A DNA stretch of 64,000 nucleotides from Takakia lepidozioides (GCA_030704615.1 CM060732.1:40963053-41027052); one strand, 5' to 3'. Shown: positions 1-10,575, counted from the stretch's first letter. The notes: generated by a model from the sequence alone, not told the origin. Made by a program: numbers and translations.

Positions 1-19
1 CTCCGAGTGTGGGAGGATG

Positions 20-1112
20 GTCGAGTGAGGACTGTGCCTCACCCAACACAGCGGGCACGGTTAGTGCAGCATGCCCACGAGAAGTTGGGGCATTTTGGAG
101 TGTGACGCACTCATAGCCTACTGCAGGGGCAGTATTAGTGGCGTGGTATGCAGAGAGAGGTGCAACAATTTGTGGCTAGGTGCATGGTATGTGACAGGGT
201 GCGTGCTTCATTCAACGCCCCTACTCCACAATTGCACCCTCTTCCGATCATGGGATTGGGCTACAGGTGGAGTCTTGACTTCGCAGGCCGTTGCCACTGA
301 CCATGCGCCACAACAAGTACGTGTTGGTGATGGTGGAACACTTCTCCAAGTGGATTGAGTTGGTTCCATTGCGTTATAAGGCTAGTGAGGGAGCTGCGTA
401 TGCATTCTTGGATTGTGTGCTTAGCCGATTCGGTGCTCCAGCTGAGGTACTCACGGACCAAGGGAGAGAGTTCTTGGGGGAGTTTCAGGCTTTGTGTGAC
501 AAGGCCTTGATAGACCACCGCACCACTTCTCGGGATCATCCTGAGGCCGATGGCTTGGCAGAGAGAGTTGTTCAGACAGTACAGAGGGGTTTGCGCAAGT
601 ATGGCTTGCAGAAGGGACACTTAGGAGATTGGGACCTTCAGTTACCCTGGTTAGCCATGGGCTACAGGTTCAGCAAGCAAGCATCACTTGCCTCCTTCTC
701 ACCATACTTTCTTCTCTTTGGCCGAGAGCCGGATTTGCCTACATCCATTCGCAGGGAAGCTGCTACAGTTCTTAACCTTGATGATCCAGTGACTGCAGGA
801 CGTGTTATTTTGAGGGTTCGAGAGGTCTTTCCCTCAGGCGTCTTGGTCTTGGAGGGTCGGCATGGCATAACTTGGAAGGACCATGTGCGTAATTGTGCGC
901 CATGTCACCTTCCGAATGTCGATGGCAGGATTGACCCAAACCTAGCAGTGGTATCTGCAAGTTTGAGGTGCATGTTGTGTAGGTCTGCTAAAGGGGCATC
1001 CACCATGCTGGTGTGTGATCGATGCTCTAGAGGTTGGCATATGGGATGCTTGACTCCACCTCTTGAGATGGTTCCGGATGGGGATTGGTTATGTCCACAA
1101 TGCATTGGATAG
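20..1112 (+). pseudogene. Retrotransposon integrase with C-terminal PHD finger, disabled
   Basis: The frame begins with an HHCC zinc-binding region (HAHEKLGH near 69-92; the CMVC pair near 180-200), then an RNase-H-fold catalytic core. The core has a first Asp in the LDFAG motif near 275, a second in TDQGRE near 450, and a Glu in DGLAER about 35 residues later. Two in-frame stops (near 101 and 147) and a one-base deletion near 288 break it. The open stretch 291-1112 (273 codons) ends in a canonical C4HC3 PHD finger at residues 227-271 (CMLC, CDRC, WH, C, and WLCPQC). PHD fingers read histone H3 tails, so this could act in target-site choice, as chromodomains do in chromoviruses; that role is inferred. 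Confidence 0.8.
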
Positions 1113-1372
1113 TGGGAGTGGATACAACCATGGGAGGCTAACAAGAAATGCAAGGCCAAGCTACTAGGAGACCTTGAACGCACGAGATCCTAGCTCAAGT
1201 TCACAGATTGCAAGACGGCGACTAACGATGGGGCTACTCTTGTACCCGGCCTCTTGGTCTATAGAGTTTGAGTACAATAGGGACAGTGATAGAGGACTTA
1301 GTACGGCTGTGGCTATTACATCTTGTAGCTATCTGGAGTTAGAGGGACCTATCCACCAGCTAGGGGGGCGAT

Positions 1373-1895
1373 TGTGGCAGACTACTTTATTGTGCATCTA
1401 TGTGTGGTGTGGTTTGGACAGCGATGTAGTTGTGTAGCGATATGTATGCGCACGACAGCTGTCAAGTTAAATAAACACAGTGTGAAACTAACTAGAATAA
1501 AACTAGTTATTTGTATTTAACACTTGGATTTAGTTCAAGTGTTAAGTCAGGTATCAAGTTTGAGCTTGACACCTGAACCATCTTATCTTCACGAGAGCGT
1601 CAGTCGCGCAGCTCATCTCTCTCGAGTTGAGCCTGCGCGACCGAGCTCCTTCATCGTTTAGAAGCTGAGTGTGTTTATGATGGGAGGATAGGTTGTTGTG
1701 GGGTGGAGTCCCCATAGCTTGGGGTGCCCCTGGCTCGACTTCTATTTTAAAGAGTGATGGTGTTGGTTTTGTGTTTCTCTTGTTATTTGAGTTTAGTTCT
1801 TTCTTATCATTGTGGCAGACTACTTTATTGTGCATCTATGTGTGGTGTGGTTTGGACAACGATGTAGTTGTGTAGCGATATGTATGCGCACGACA
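1373..1895 (+). repeat. 3' LTR (about 523 bp) with 85-bp terminal direct repeats
   Basis: Two 85-bp copies at 1373-1457 and 1811-1895 are nearly identical (differences near 1420 against 1858). Each starts TGTGGCAGAC and ends GCGCACGACA. A G-rich tract (AGGGGGG) lies just upstream of the first copy, and host-like sequence begins just after the second. The simplest reading is one LTR of about 523 bp whose two ends are duplicates. Alternatives are a tiny 85-bp LTR flanking a TRIM-like insert, or two nested solo LTRs. The 5-bp flanks gcgat and aagac do not match, so an independent TRIM insertion is not supported. Confidence 0.65.
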
Positions 1896-2195
1896 AAGAC
1901 AAAAAGGTGAGTGCATGTTGGACTACACTAGAGAGAAATAGATGCAATTTAGAATTAGAACTACTGTAATAATTAGGGTTGGGGTTTGCTGGAAGAACTT
2001 CATGCCGTCAGTGTCAGCTACTAGCAACAAGTATTCATGATTTGTACACAGACAGGGATAGCTGAAGGACCAGGGATAGAGGTCCAGGTTCATCCAAGAG
2101 GGCCGGATTTCAAACACAATATTAGTTCTGATTCCCTGTGGATCAATAGCTACAAGAAATCTGCTAACGAGAAAATGGTCTGCTAATAAAGGCAC
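1896..2195 (+). pseudogene. Fragment of an OSB-type PDF motif gene, cut by the LTR
   Basis: Immediately after the LTR, an exon end with a good donor (AAG|GTGAGT near 1910) is followed by an intron and an acceptor near 2080. The second exon reads HPRGPDFKH and then SLWINSYKK before a stop near 2191. PDF and the following LW-x-x-SYK are signatures of the C-terminal PDF motif of plant organellar single-stranded-DNA-binding (OSB) proteins. The same exon pair occurs downstream at 2818-3170. The upstream half of this copy has been lost to the retrotransposon. Confidence 0.6.
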
Positions 2196-2337
2196 CTTTT
2201 TCAACACATTTTCACCCTGTTTTTCCCTCTTATCAGAATCGGCCCTAAATTTTCATGTTGAATTCTGCAAGTTAGTTGGTTGAGTGAACCTGGGATAGTT
2301 TGGAGTGACTTTGACATGATACTGCCAATGTGACAAC

Positions 2338-3170
2338 ATGAAAGTATCCAAAAGAGGTAACAGAGATGAGGAGAAGCTGTGGAATGAATACTTTCCCCTA
2401 GTTCTGGACATATATGCCAATGTCAAGGGAGTGTTCAACACTATGGCTAAACAAGATGTGGTGTCGTGGAGTGCAATGCTTGCAGGGTATGCACAACAGG
2501 ATGGAGGCTTTGGATACCTATGAGCAAATGATGGGGAAAGGGGTGAAGCTCGACCACATCTTTTTAGTGTGTGTTTGCAGTGCGTGTGCAAGCCTGGCAG
2601 CCCGGGAAAAGGGCAAAGAGGTGCATGGTTGCATCACCAAAGCTGGAATTGTACCATGTGTGATTTTGAACAATACCTCATGGACATGTATGCCAAATGT
2701 GGGAGCATGCGGAGAGAGCCTTCAACACTATGGCTGAACAAGATGTGGTGTCGTGGAACGCGATGCTTGCACGATATGCACAGCAAGGACGCGGGATGGA
2801 GGTTTTGGAGACAGGAAAGTATCGGAAAACAGTTAACAGATACGAGGAGAAGCTCTGGAATGAATATGTTTCCGACCCCAGTCAATGGTGGAACAATCCA
2901 GGCAAAAAGGTGAATTCCTGTTGGAAGCAGATGCAAGTCAGTATAGGAACTAGTGTGATAAGTAGGGTTGGAGTATTTGTTGGAATACTTATAGGCTGTC
3001 ATTGTCAGCTGCTAGCAGCAAGGCAATGATGTATGCATGATTTGTGCAGAGGCAAGGATAGCTGAAGGAGCAGGGATAGAGTGTAGGTCCAGATTCATCC
3101 AAGAGGGTCGGATTTCAATCTCCAGATTACCTATGATTCCCTGTGGAAGGATAGCTACAAGAAACCTGCA
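2338..3170 (+). pseudogene. PLS-class PPR gene fragment joined to an OSB-type PDF motif
   Basis: Reading across three frames gives PPR motifs: DVVSWSAMLAGYAQQ near 2455; CASLAAREKGKEVHG near 2590; a MYAKCG motif near 2690; then DVVSWNAMLARYAQQ near 2740. These are typical PLS-class repeats of organellar RNA-editing or RNA-processing factors. Frame changes near 2500, 2680 and 2705 disable it. After the last repeat the frame continues to EEKLWNEYVSDPSQWWNN (about 2845-2900) with a donor at AAG|GTGAAT (2910). An acceptor before 3091 leads to HPRGSDF and SLWKDSYKK, the second half of the PDF motif. A truncated copy of the LWNEY exon also precedes the first PPR motif (2341-2400). Rearranged tandem copies are the likely origin. 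Confidence 0.7.
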
Positions 3171-3239
3171 GGGGTAGATGATCAATTGGTTGGTTTTGAG
3201 CTGAAGAGCACGACCCCTGCAGGGATGTCTCTCCATCTG

Positions 3240-3740
3240 TAGATCCGTTAGGAAGTGAAAGGCTAGGGCCCAACTTTCTTATGATAGTGTTAGCTGATTT
3301 TCAGTTCTTCCCCTCAGCTCGGTGCCTTTCTGTTTCCAAGTTACGGCAGTAGTTTCTGGCTGCAGTCTCTTTTCTTGCTAGACTCTTTAGCTCTATGCAG
3401 ACCCCCTTCTTTACTTGCTTTCCTTCTTACTACTCTTTCTTGTCTTGGTACGCGAAGTTGTGTCTTCATCTTTCAGCCTCTATGGCACTCTATCCAGAGG
3501 TTATTTTTTCCACTTTGTATCCAAGGACATTTTATGTCCATTACCTATAAAGTTCTGGAGGGCACTGTCCCCCCACTGTCCCTCTTTGTTAACAAAAATA
3601 AAAATAAATAAATAAAAGACAACAATGGCTTCCATTCTATGGACCTAGAAATCTAATGAGAATTTAAATCAATTAATAATCTAAATATTATAATTGTATG
3701 ATTTAATTTATTAAATTAAAATATTATTAAAAAACCTCTT
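3240..3740. other. Non-coding; CT-rich stretch ending in an (AAAT)n tail
   Basis: No convincing coding frame. Between about 3366 and 3600 the strand is pyrimidine-rich. It ends in AACAAAAATAAAAATAAATA (3592-3611) and a few more A-rich bases, as seen at the 3' end of retroposons. AT-rich DNA follows to 3740. Confidence 0.35.
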
Positions 3741-4110
3741 TAGTCATGAAGTTATATACTCATGACTACATCATGGCATCATGACATTATATAATACGAT
3801 ATTCTTTCCCACGTGTAGGTCATATATGTTGTCCATGTGGACACGTGTCACATCTGGAGTGCTACATATGTCCCTCTGACGCCTCTCCAATGGAGTCATA
3901 TACTTTGTAGACATGTAGTCATATAGTTAATCATATATAAATCATAGAGTTGTGACTACATCGCTCTCTGCAGCTTGACTCCAGGTGCCACGCACGCAGT
4001 CACGGCTATGACTTGCAAAACGCAGTCCTAAAGACTAGTCGCTATGACAGGGCTTTTTTCATTGCAGAGTGATGTAGTCATGAACGCATATAAGACTGAA
4101 AAAATAGTCA
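3740..4110. mobile_element. Possible foldback/MITE element with a 13-bp perfect inverted repeat
   Basis: CATGACTACATCA at 3761-3773 is repeated exactly in inverse orientation at 4070-4082, about 300 bp away. Outward of each arm a similar AT-rich word (AGTTATATACT on the left; AGTCTTATATGCGTT read from the right) extends the match imperfectly. AGTCAT and GACTACAT words recur inside. This resembles a short non-autonomous DNA transposon, but no clear target-site duplication was identified. Confidence 0.35.
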
Positions 4111-7100
4111 TATGTGCAGTCATAAAAACGCTCATCTGTTGTAGTGTGAGCAGTGTGGAGAATGGGGAGATGAATAGAGTTTTGACTAAAAAAATATGTT
4201 TGCGTTGGTGCCCCATATATTGAGCGTATTGAAATTTGAGTGTGTGTCTTATGTGCATCAGTCGCAGTTTTAGTATGCCAAAAGTAGTTTGACAGCTTAA
4301 GATTGAGTACCAAATATTGTGTCCATTTTTTATTTGAATATGTACTTTGGTGTAGGCTATAGAGGCAATCATGGCTTGTTTGTTACCCTCACGAGTGAGG
4401 ATAGTCATCAGATTATGTATTGGTCTGAGGTCTAGAAGGTCTGCCGTATTACATGTTACTAGCCAAAATGGGTGTGCAAGATGACACTATGAATAAAACC
4501 AACAATACCATGAAAAAAACATGAGCTTGGAGCGCTACAAAGATTGGTTTCTGGACGAACTTACAAACATGGAAAATGGATAGTATCTTAGATAACAAGC
4601 TTGGTGGAGTGCAATGAAATTCGAATACTAGAAAAAAATTGGACCTTGGAAAAATAGACGAGTTCTGATGGCCACAACCACTAAAAGGTATGCAACAATG
4701 GAGTAGAAAGTGATGAAGCATGGAGTGAAATGATCCAAAAACCCAATCTAGAAAAACTGAGAGAAATTATCTGCATATTTCAAAAAGTTTTGATTATGAA
4801 AGATGCATCCCCTTAAGCCGTCAGAGCTATCTTTAGATGAGTCCTTAAGAGAGGAAAAAGAGCAAAAGCCCAAAATTCCCCAAAAGCCATGCATGACGAG
4901 AGCACCTACAACCAGTTGTGTTATTGATTTCCTCTGAAATCAGAAATTATTGATTCTAAAAACTTCCACTTCGACTTTGGTTCAAAGAGACAAAGCAAAA
5001 CATTACATTGAAACCTTGCTTCAATTGCTTGAAGTTTATCTTGGTACTTTGTTTTATGACATACTACTAATGTTTACAATTTCTTTGTGACACAGATTGC
5101 AATGACTGCAGTCAAGAGATTCTTTTTACACACCATTCTAGGTGCCCCCATCACATGTGGTCCAATTTTGCCAAATGCCAATAGCTAGCATTGTTTGTTT
5201 GCTTCTAACTTTCTCTCATATTTTTAATTTGGGAATGCAATCGCATTTTAGTATGCTTAGGCCCCGGCCGTACCAGGCTGCTAGTGTAGCAGGCTTGTTT
5301 TCCTAACGGTCGCTCTAGCTAAAAGTACCCCAGCCGCACCAAAGTTTTAGGTTAACACATGTTAGCACATAATGTTAGTTGTGAACACTTGTTCCCTGCC
5401 CCTGCCTGTTTTTCCTCGTGCAATGGAAGATGAAGAGATGACGAAAGCGGGTCGAAAGCAGATGGCATGGGGCAGCTGCCCGAAAACGACAGGTTGTTTT
5501 AGATTTAGCATGGGGGGAGGCAAGTGTTAAATTCGCCTTAAACCAGGAAAGGGAAGATAACATTAATTGGCACTAAAACACCTAGAGCAGGGCAGTGCGG
5601 CCGGAAATCACTGGATAACAATTGTTAACTAGCTTAGCAGCCGATAGCAGGCTGATCAGATCTGCTCCAATATTGGCAGTTTAGAACTTGTTGTAGTCAA
5701 TCATGGGTTGGCCACATCACCATCACATATAGGACATCATTTAATTCCCCGAAGGATGCAACCAGTGTTTTTAAATCTGGCGAAAATTCGCCAGATTTCG
5801 ACCTGGAAAATGGGTTAGCTACTTTTACCAAGAAATTATGGGAGTAAAAATCAAGAAAATCGTCAGAAAGCGCCAATGGTTAAATACCTGGAGCCAGATT
5901 TGTCATACGTGGACCTGTTAAAATATGACACCTGTAATATAGCCACTTTTCTAGCTTTGTCACCTCGTTATTCTCGCCACATGGGTGCTGGGTAGAATTT
6001 ACATGTCGCCTTGCCTGCGATTTTGGAAAAGTGAAAAAAAAAAAACACTAGACGCAGCTGAGGTTCATCCATTAAAAACGGGCTATACTACAAATGTGCC
6101 TTTGGACGTGCACCTTTGGCCCATGCATGGAAGTGCATAGAGTACTCGTCGAATTATGCCTTGTCCTCTCTAAAACGGTGGGCTTGGTACATGGAAGGAG
6201 ACTCTTAGTGCTAGGCCACAACAATACTTTATGACTTAAATAAGTCTTGGCATATTTGAAATGTCATATATACTTTTCTTTTAATATAAAACAACTTTTT
6301 TGACTTAAGGAGAGACCATGCATACATTATTTTCTCTTCATGTACCTTTCCAATTAATACGTGCCTTGGCCCATACATAACCATTTTTCATAGAGGGCTC
6401 CATCATAGATTTATTATTTCATCCGTCTATATTTATCCATTCATTCCTAAGGTGAGTGCTATAGTTTCATTATATCCAGCTCCCTTAAAAAATTTCCCTT
6501 AACTTCCTTTAATAATATAATATTTAATAATATTTGACGCCTCCCGAAGGAAGCGTAAATTATTGAGTCTCTCTTCACCCCGAAGGGTTACTGCCTTCCG
6601 TGAGGAAAGTGGACACCTTTGTGACACCAATCGGTGGATTGAACCCATAACCACTTCCGAGGTGGTATGTGCCCAAACTTGGTTGTCTGAGTTCCATTAT
6701 GTTTAGTTCTCCTCAGATTTATATCTTCATTAGTTCCATCAGTACAATTTAGTTCATTTCAGTTTGGTCCTTTCACATTTGCTCATTGCACTAATTTTTT
6801 ACTGTTATAATGTCTATTACGTGAAGACTCAAAGACGGTTATCAATTGAGTCATTCATAAACTTCATGTTTATTTATTAAATATTATATCTCTTGGTTTC
6901 AGAACTCTTATTTTATAATCATAGTATCCACGATATAAATTACTTGGTGAGTTTTTGTTCGAATTTATTTTTTACTTGTTGCATTGTGCTCAAACCATTA
7001 CTCCAATATTTTGTTGTGAATATGTAGTTCATTCTACAGAATCATTGCAAATGTCAAATAACCAGTCTGATCTTCAGAATAACTTTACCGTTGAGGTGTT

Positions 7101-7930
7101 TTTGATCAACTATATGGCATATTTACTTTCATGAATTTATACCAAAAATAATGGTTATGACTGACATATGGTAGTTTTGTGATGGGACAATGTGTAGTGT
7201 TCATTTGCATGGGTAGTGTATTGAGAGTTAGTAAGAGGTCTGTGTAGGCTCGGGCATCGTTTATTTGGTCTTGGACGCATTAAACAGGCTCTAGACACAT
7301 TAAGCATGATGATTGCTGTTTAAGGATGATGACTCTTAAGTTGGATGAAAACAATCATGTATCATTATCAACCGCCATTGGACATGGAGGATGCAATCCT
7401 TTGCTCATTGAGCTGCAGGCGTACAAGCACTTGCTGCTCTTGCACCACCCACTTGTCAAGGACATTTGAAGCAACACCATAACCTAAAGTGTGTGTATAC
7501 AAGGTTGGGTCATAATGAATTTTTGGCGTTTTGACTACACACTTGGATGATTGGCTCTAACTGCTCATCCCATTATGGATGCCCGATTATAGCCGGTCCA
7601 ATATTTAATACAAATATATCACGGAAAAATAGATACACGTAAATAGCATCCATTGTACCAAGATACCTTTTTTTTTATGAGGCTGTTTAGGGAGTTGATT
7701 CAAAATGTTATATGATGTTGCAATAACAATTTATATCATATTTTGTAATTAGAAATGTAAGGGTGGAGCCATTATGAAACTAGCTGCTCGTTGATTATTG
7801 GTTCGGTGGGACATTAATATCACTCATTCAGCCTTGGTTTTTATTGGCTCCTCTTTAGAACAAAGATGACTTCCCTAGGCGTCACCTCCTCTCCTTTGTT
7901 CAAAACTATTTCACGAAGTACCTCCAGATG
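4111..7930. other. Long gene-poor spacer
   Basis: The DNA is AT-rich with only short accidental frames; no splice-compatible protein similarity was seen. A GC-richer island at about 5264-5665 begins GGCCCCGGCCGTACC. It contains an AGTGCGGCCGGAAAT segment in roughly inverse relation near 5598 and AGCAGGCT words at both ends, so it could be another small DNA transposon. Evidence for that is weak. Confidence 0.4.
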
Positions 7931-7936
7931 AACACC

Positions 7937-8081
7937 TCCCTCCAATAGCAGCTCCCTTATTGAACAATTTATGAAAAATAAATGGATGAATTTTCAAGTT
8001 TATTATAGATGAAAGTTGAGTTAGTCAGAAAGAGGAGCCATATGCGACTAGCACTTGTTTTCCATCCTTTAATAAATTTCC
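7937..8081 (+). repeat. Direct repeat, copy 1 (about 145 bp)
   Basis: This segment, from CCCTCCAATAGCAGCTCCCT to the end of TTTAATAAATTTCC, recurs at 10437-10575 in the same orientation with a few substitutions and small indels. The two copies frame about 2.35 kb. They are too dissimilar from TG...CA form to be called LTRs; a dispersed repeat or flanking duplication is more likely. Confidence 0.75.
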
Positions 8082-8146
8082 TCTCTCCCTCTGTCTCCCT
8101 CTCTCCTGGGAACTGGCAAATTGTTATCAGTGTTGATTTCTTGTTT

Positions 8147-8441
8147 TTCACCCATACCGGATGAAGTTTTGACAGAGTTTCATCCATCCTCTATCGGCTT
8201 TTTCGTCCATACCGGATGAGCCACCAGGATGGACACTGAATTACCGTTAGGATGGTTTTTTGGTTTTTTCATTCCTCTTTTATTGACTCTCATCCATACC
8301 GGATGAGTCACCAATGAATGAAAAATTACCTCTATGAGGATTGCCAACAACATCCTGTTTTTCATCCATACCGGTTGAAAAGCTACCAGGATTATAATTT
8401 TTTATTCCTCTTTCATTGACTCTTTTATCCATACCGGGTGG
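8147..8441. repeat. Cluster of five near-palindromes built on CATCC-ATACC-GGATG
   Basis: Copies lie at about 8148-8166, 8203-8220, 8290-8307, 8362-8379 and 8426-8441. The core CCATACCGGATGAG is best in copies 2 and 3. Each copy is an imperfect palindrome (TCATCC, five-base centre, GGATGA). Spacing is irregular (55-87 bp), and flanking words such as ATTCCTCTTT-ATTGACTC and GAATTACC also recur, so it is a decayed tandem array with unit of roughly 70 bp. Function unknown. Confidence 0.6.
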
Positions 8442-8481
8442 TCTGATAAGGAATGATGAATTACCTAGGTGGAGGTAAACT

Positions 8482-10436
8482 GCTGCCACAGATGATATTA
8501 TCTACTTTTCATCCTGACAAATGGTTTGTTTACGGATGACGAGTACAGATGATTATGGCCTGGAATTGATCTTAACTATCCCTAATTATGATTAATTACG
8601 GGGTGAAACCCTAATCCTACCCTAAAACCTATTTTTAACTCTGCTACAGATGAAATCTGTCAGGGTAGAAGGATGTTTTTTACTATTTTTCATCCACGGA
8701 TGATAAATCGGGCCATAAACCCTATGTTGTCTCTCCCGCTGTCAGAAGCACGAGATGTGCTTCTGAGCTCGTGGGGAGAGTGTTATGGTGGACGTGCTTT
8801 GGTGGCCTCGTTTGTGGTGTCGTACCCGTGCTGGGCGAGCGCCCGGGGATTGCGCGAAGGCGGCGCCTTGTCTCTCTTGCAGCGGGAAATACTGCTGTGA
8901 ATGCAGTGGCATCTTCCTTCCTCTGGCTTTTAATTTTAGTAGTGGCATTTGTGCTGGGAAGTCTCTCTCCCTCCCTTATATTGCCTTGCGAGTTTGCCTG
9001 CTTTGTTTCATTGCTCATGTGCTTTGTGGAGGCGACTTGCTGCGGGTGGTGATGGCGCATAACCCTCTTCCCCAATTGCTTAAGGTACCTTTGGAGTTTA
9101 GGAATCCTTGTGTTCTTATCTTCTTCTCTTGTATTTGAGATTCTTAGTTGACATCGATGACAAGTGTGAGGGTCTGTGATTCACCTGGGGTTCCACAATC
9201 CTCATTAATCCGTTGATTTTGTGGGGGCTTGTGATGGGACCAGGTGAGGATCCTCACCTACTTTGAAATTTCTTGAGCATGCAGTTGGGGATATGGGCTG
9301 AGGAGACCTGTAAGTTATCGCACTTTGAAGTGGTTGTTGCCTGCAGCCCCGAATTCAACCCGACTGCTCCTGGTTTGGCATGCTACAGCCTATGTTTTGA
9401 CTTTTGTTGTTCTGCCGTCGATGGGGCAACTTGACCTGTCTGGCCTGTCTCATGAGGCCTACATACAGACCATACCCTATCTTTTGATCCTTGACAGCAG
9501 GGCCTGTGGATTAATGAACTAGGTTGTAATTTCTTTGGGCCATAGAGGATCTGGTTTTATGGGGGCTGCCTCGGTGGGTTTGGGACTCTAAGGACGTGGT
9601 GGCCTTGAATGTTATGGCGGCAGCATGATAAGGCACCGATCTGCTCCTTTTCGGGCCTGTTTCTGGTGTGTGATGGATCATAGTGAGGTGTTCTTTGCAA
9701 GCTTTAGCATGGACCTCTTGAAGGATGAGGATGGTAAGCTGTAATGGAATCCTACCTATAGTTTTGGCTTTGTCATGACATCAGGCCTATGACCTACAAT
9801 TTGAGTTTTTTATGTGCCAAAGAGGCTAGATCTCAGTTGTTCAAATTGTTTGTGTGTACAAGTCTTGAAGTTGCAATTTGACAGGCTGAATTCACATTCC
9901 TTTGACACTTTGTATGATTACATGTCTCGGTGTGAGTACAAATGGTATGGAATCTATTTCATCATGCCCAAGTAGGAGTGCTTGGAAGCATGTTTTGATT
10001 CTGAAAAATTGTAGGCTGGTCCTTATGCCTTGCTCGATGCATGTTGCTAACTATTTTGTCATACCCAAGATATTTGCTTGATTCTTGAATTTGTAATATT
10101 GCAGGCTGGTTTCACATACCCAAGATGTTTTGCTCTATGCATGTCTTGTTGTAATTGTGATCAAGAAAGGGTATGACAGGCTGCAACAATCTGTTTTTTC
10201 GGAACACAAGATGCTTGCTATATGCTTGTCTTGTTGTCATGACCTGTACATGAACAAACCCCGCCCTCCCACCCTGTTTTATCTTGAATGATTGGGTGAA
10301 GTCAATTCATGGGAAGCTATGACAAGAATGGAAATGTTAGATGGTGCCCTGTTTTGGGCTGTTTACGTCTTTAATTGACAATGACCCTAGTGGGTCTAGT
10401 CCATGTCTTGACATGACATGAATATCTTCCCTCCAA
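8482..10436. other. Non-coding spacer with telomere-like words and a diverged tandem repeat
   Basis: A stretch near 8600-8630 carries CCCTAA-like words (AAACCCTAATCCTACCCTAA). Open frames at 8771-9138 encode hydrophobic cysteine-rich peptides in overlapping frames, with no family similarity or supporting splice sites. From about 9880 to 10240 a roughly 100-bp unit recurs about three times, marked by GCAGGCTGGT, CCCAAGAT and GCATGTCTTGTTGT words. Confidence 0.35.
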
Positions 10437-10575
10437 TAGCAGCTCCCTTATTGACCAATTTATGAAAAATAAATGGATGAATTGTCAAGTTTATTATAGA
10501 TGAAAGTTGATTTCGTTAGTCAGAAAGAGGAGCCATGTGCGACTAGCACTTGTTTCCATCCTTTAATAAATTTCC
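10437..10575 (+). repeat. Direct repeat, copy 2
   Basis: Second copy of the 7937-8081 repeat in the same orientation. It is followed by CAGGGCCTTTGTCCCTGTTC and an A12 tract (10599-10610), which together look like the 3' end of a retroposon. The first copy lacks this tail. Confidence 0.7.

Larger units (their letters stand above)
1..1895 (+). mobile_element. Ty3/gypsy LTR retrotransposon, 3' part only, decayed
   Basis: The window opens inside a retrotransposon. It carries an integrase-type pol frame, then about 260 bp of untranslated DNA, a purine-rich stretch near 1361-1371 that looks like a polypurine tract, and a TG...CA-bounded LTR to 1895. Protease, reverse transcriptase and the 5' LTR would lie left of the window. 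The gene order (integrase directly before the 3' LTR) is what is known for Ty3/gypsy elements. The right edge is supported independently: sequence from about 1896 resembles that at about 2907 (PDF motif remnant), so 1895 is a host junction. The element carries inactivating breaks and is a remnant. Confidence 0.8.

Noticed and set aside
1373-1895. Independent TRIM element with 85-bp LTRs
   Set aside because: Flanking 5-mers differ, the first copy is preceded by a polypurine-like tract of the integrase element, and the right edge coincides with host homology. A single compound LTR explains more.
8771-9138. Overlapping hydrophobic open frames that might encode small membrane proteins
   Set aside because: Two frames overlap with equal length, no family likeness, no splice-supported extension, and the composition follows the local GT/CT-rich DNA.
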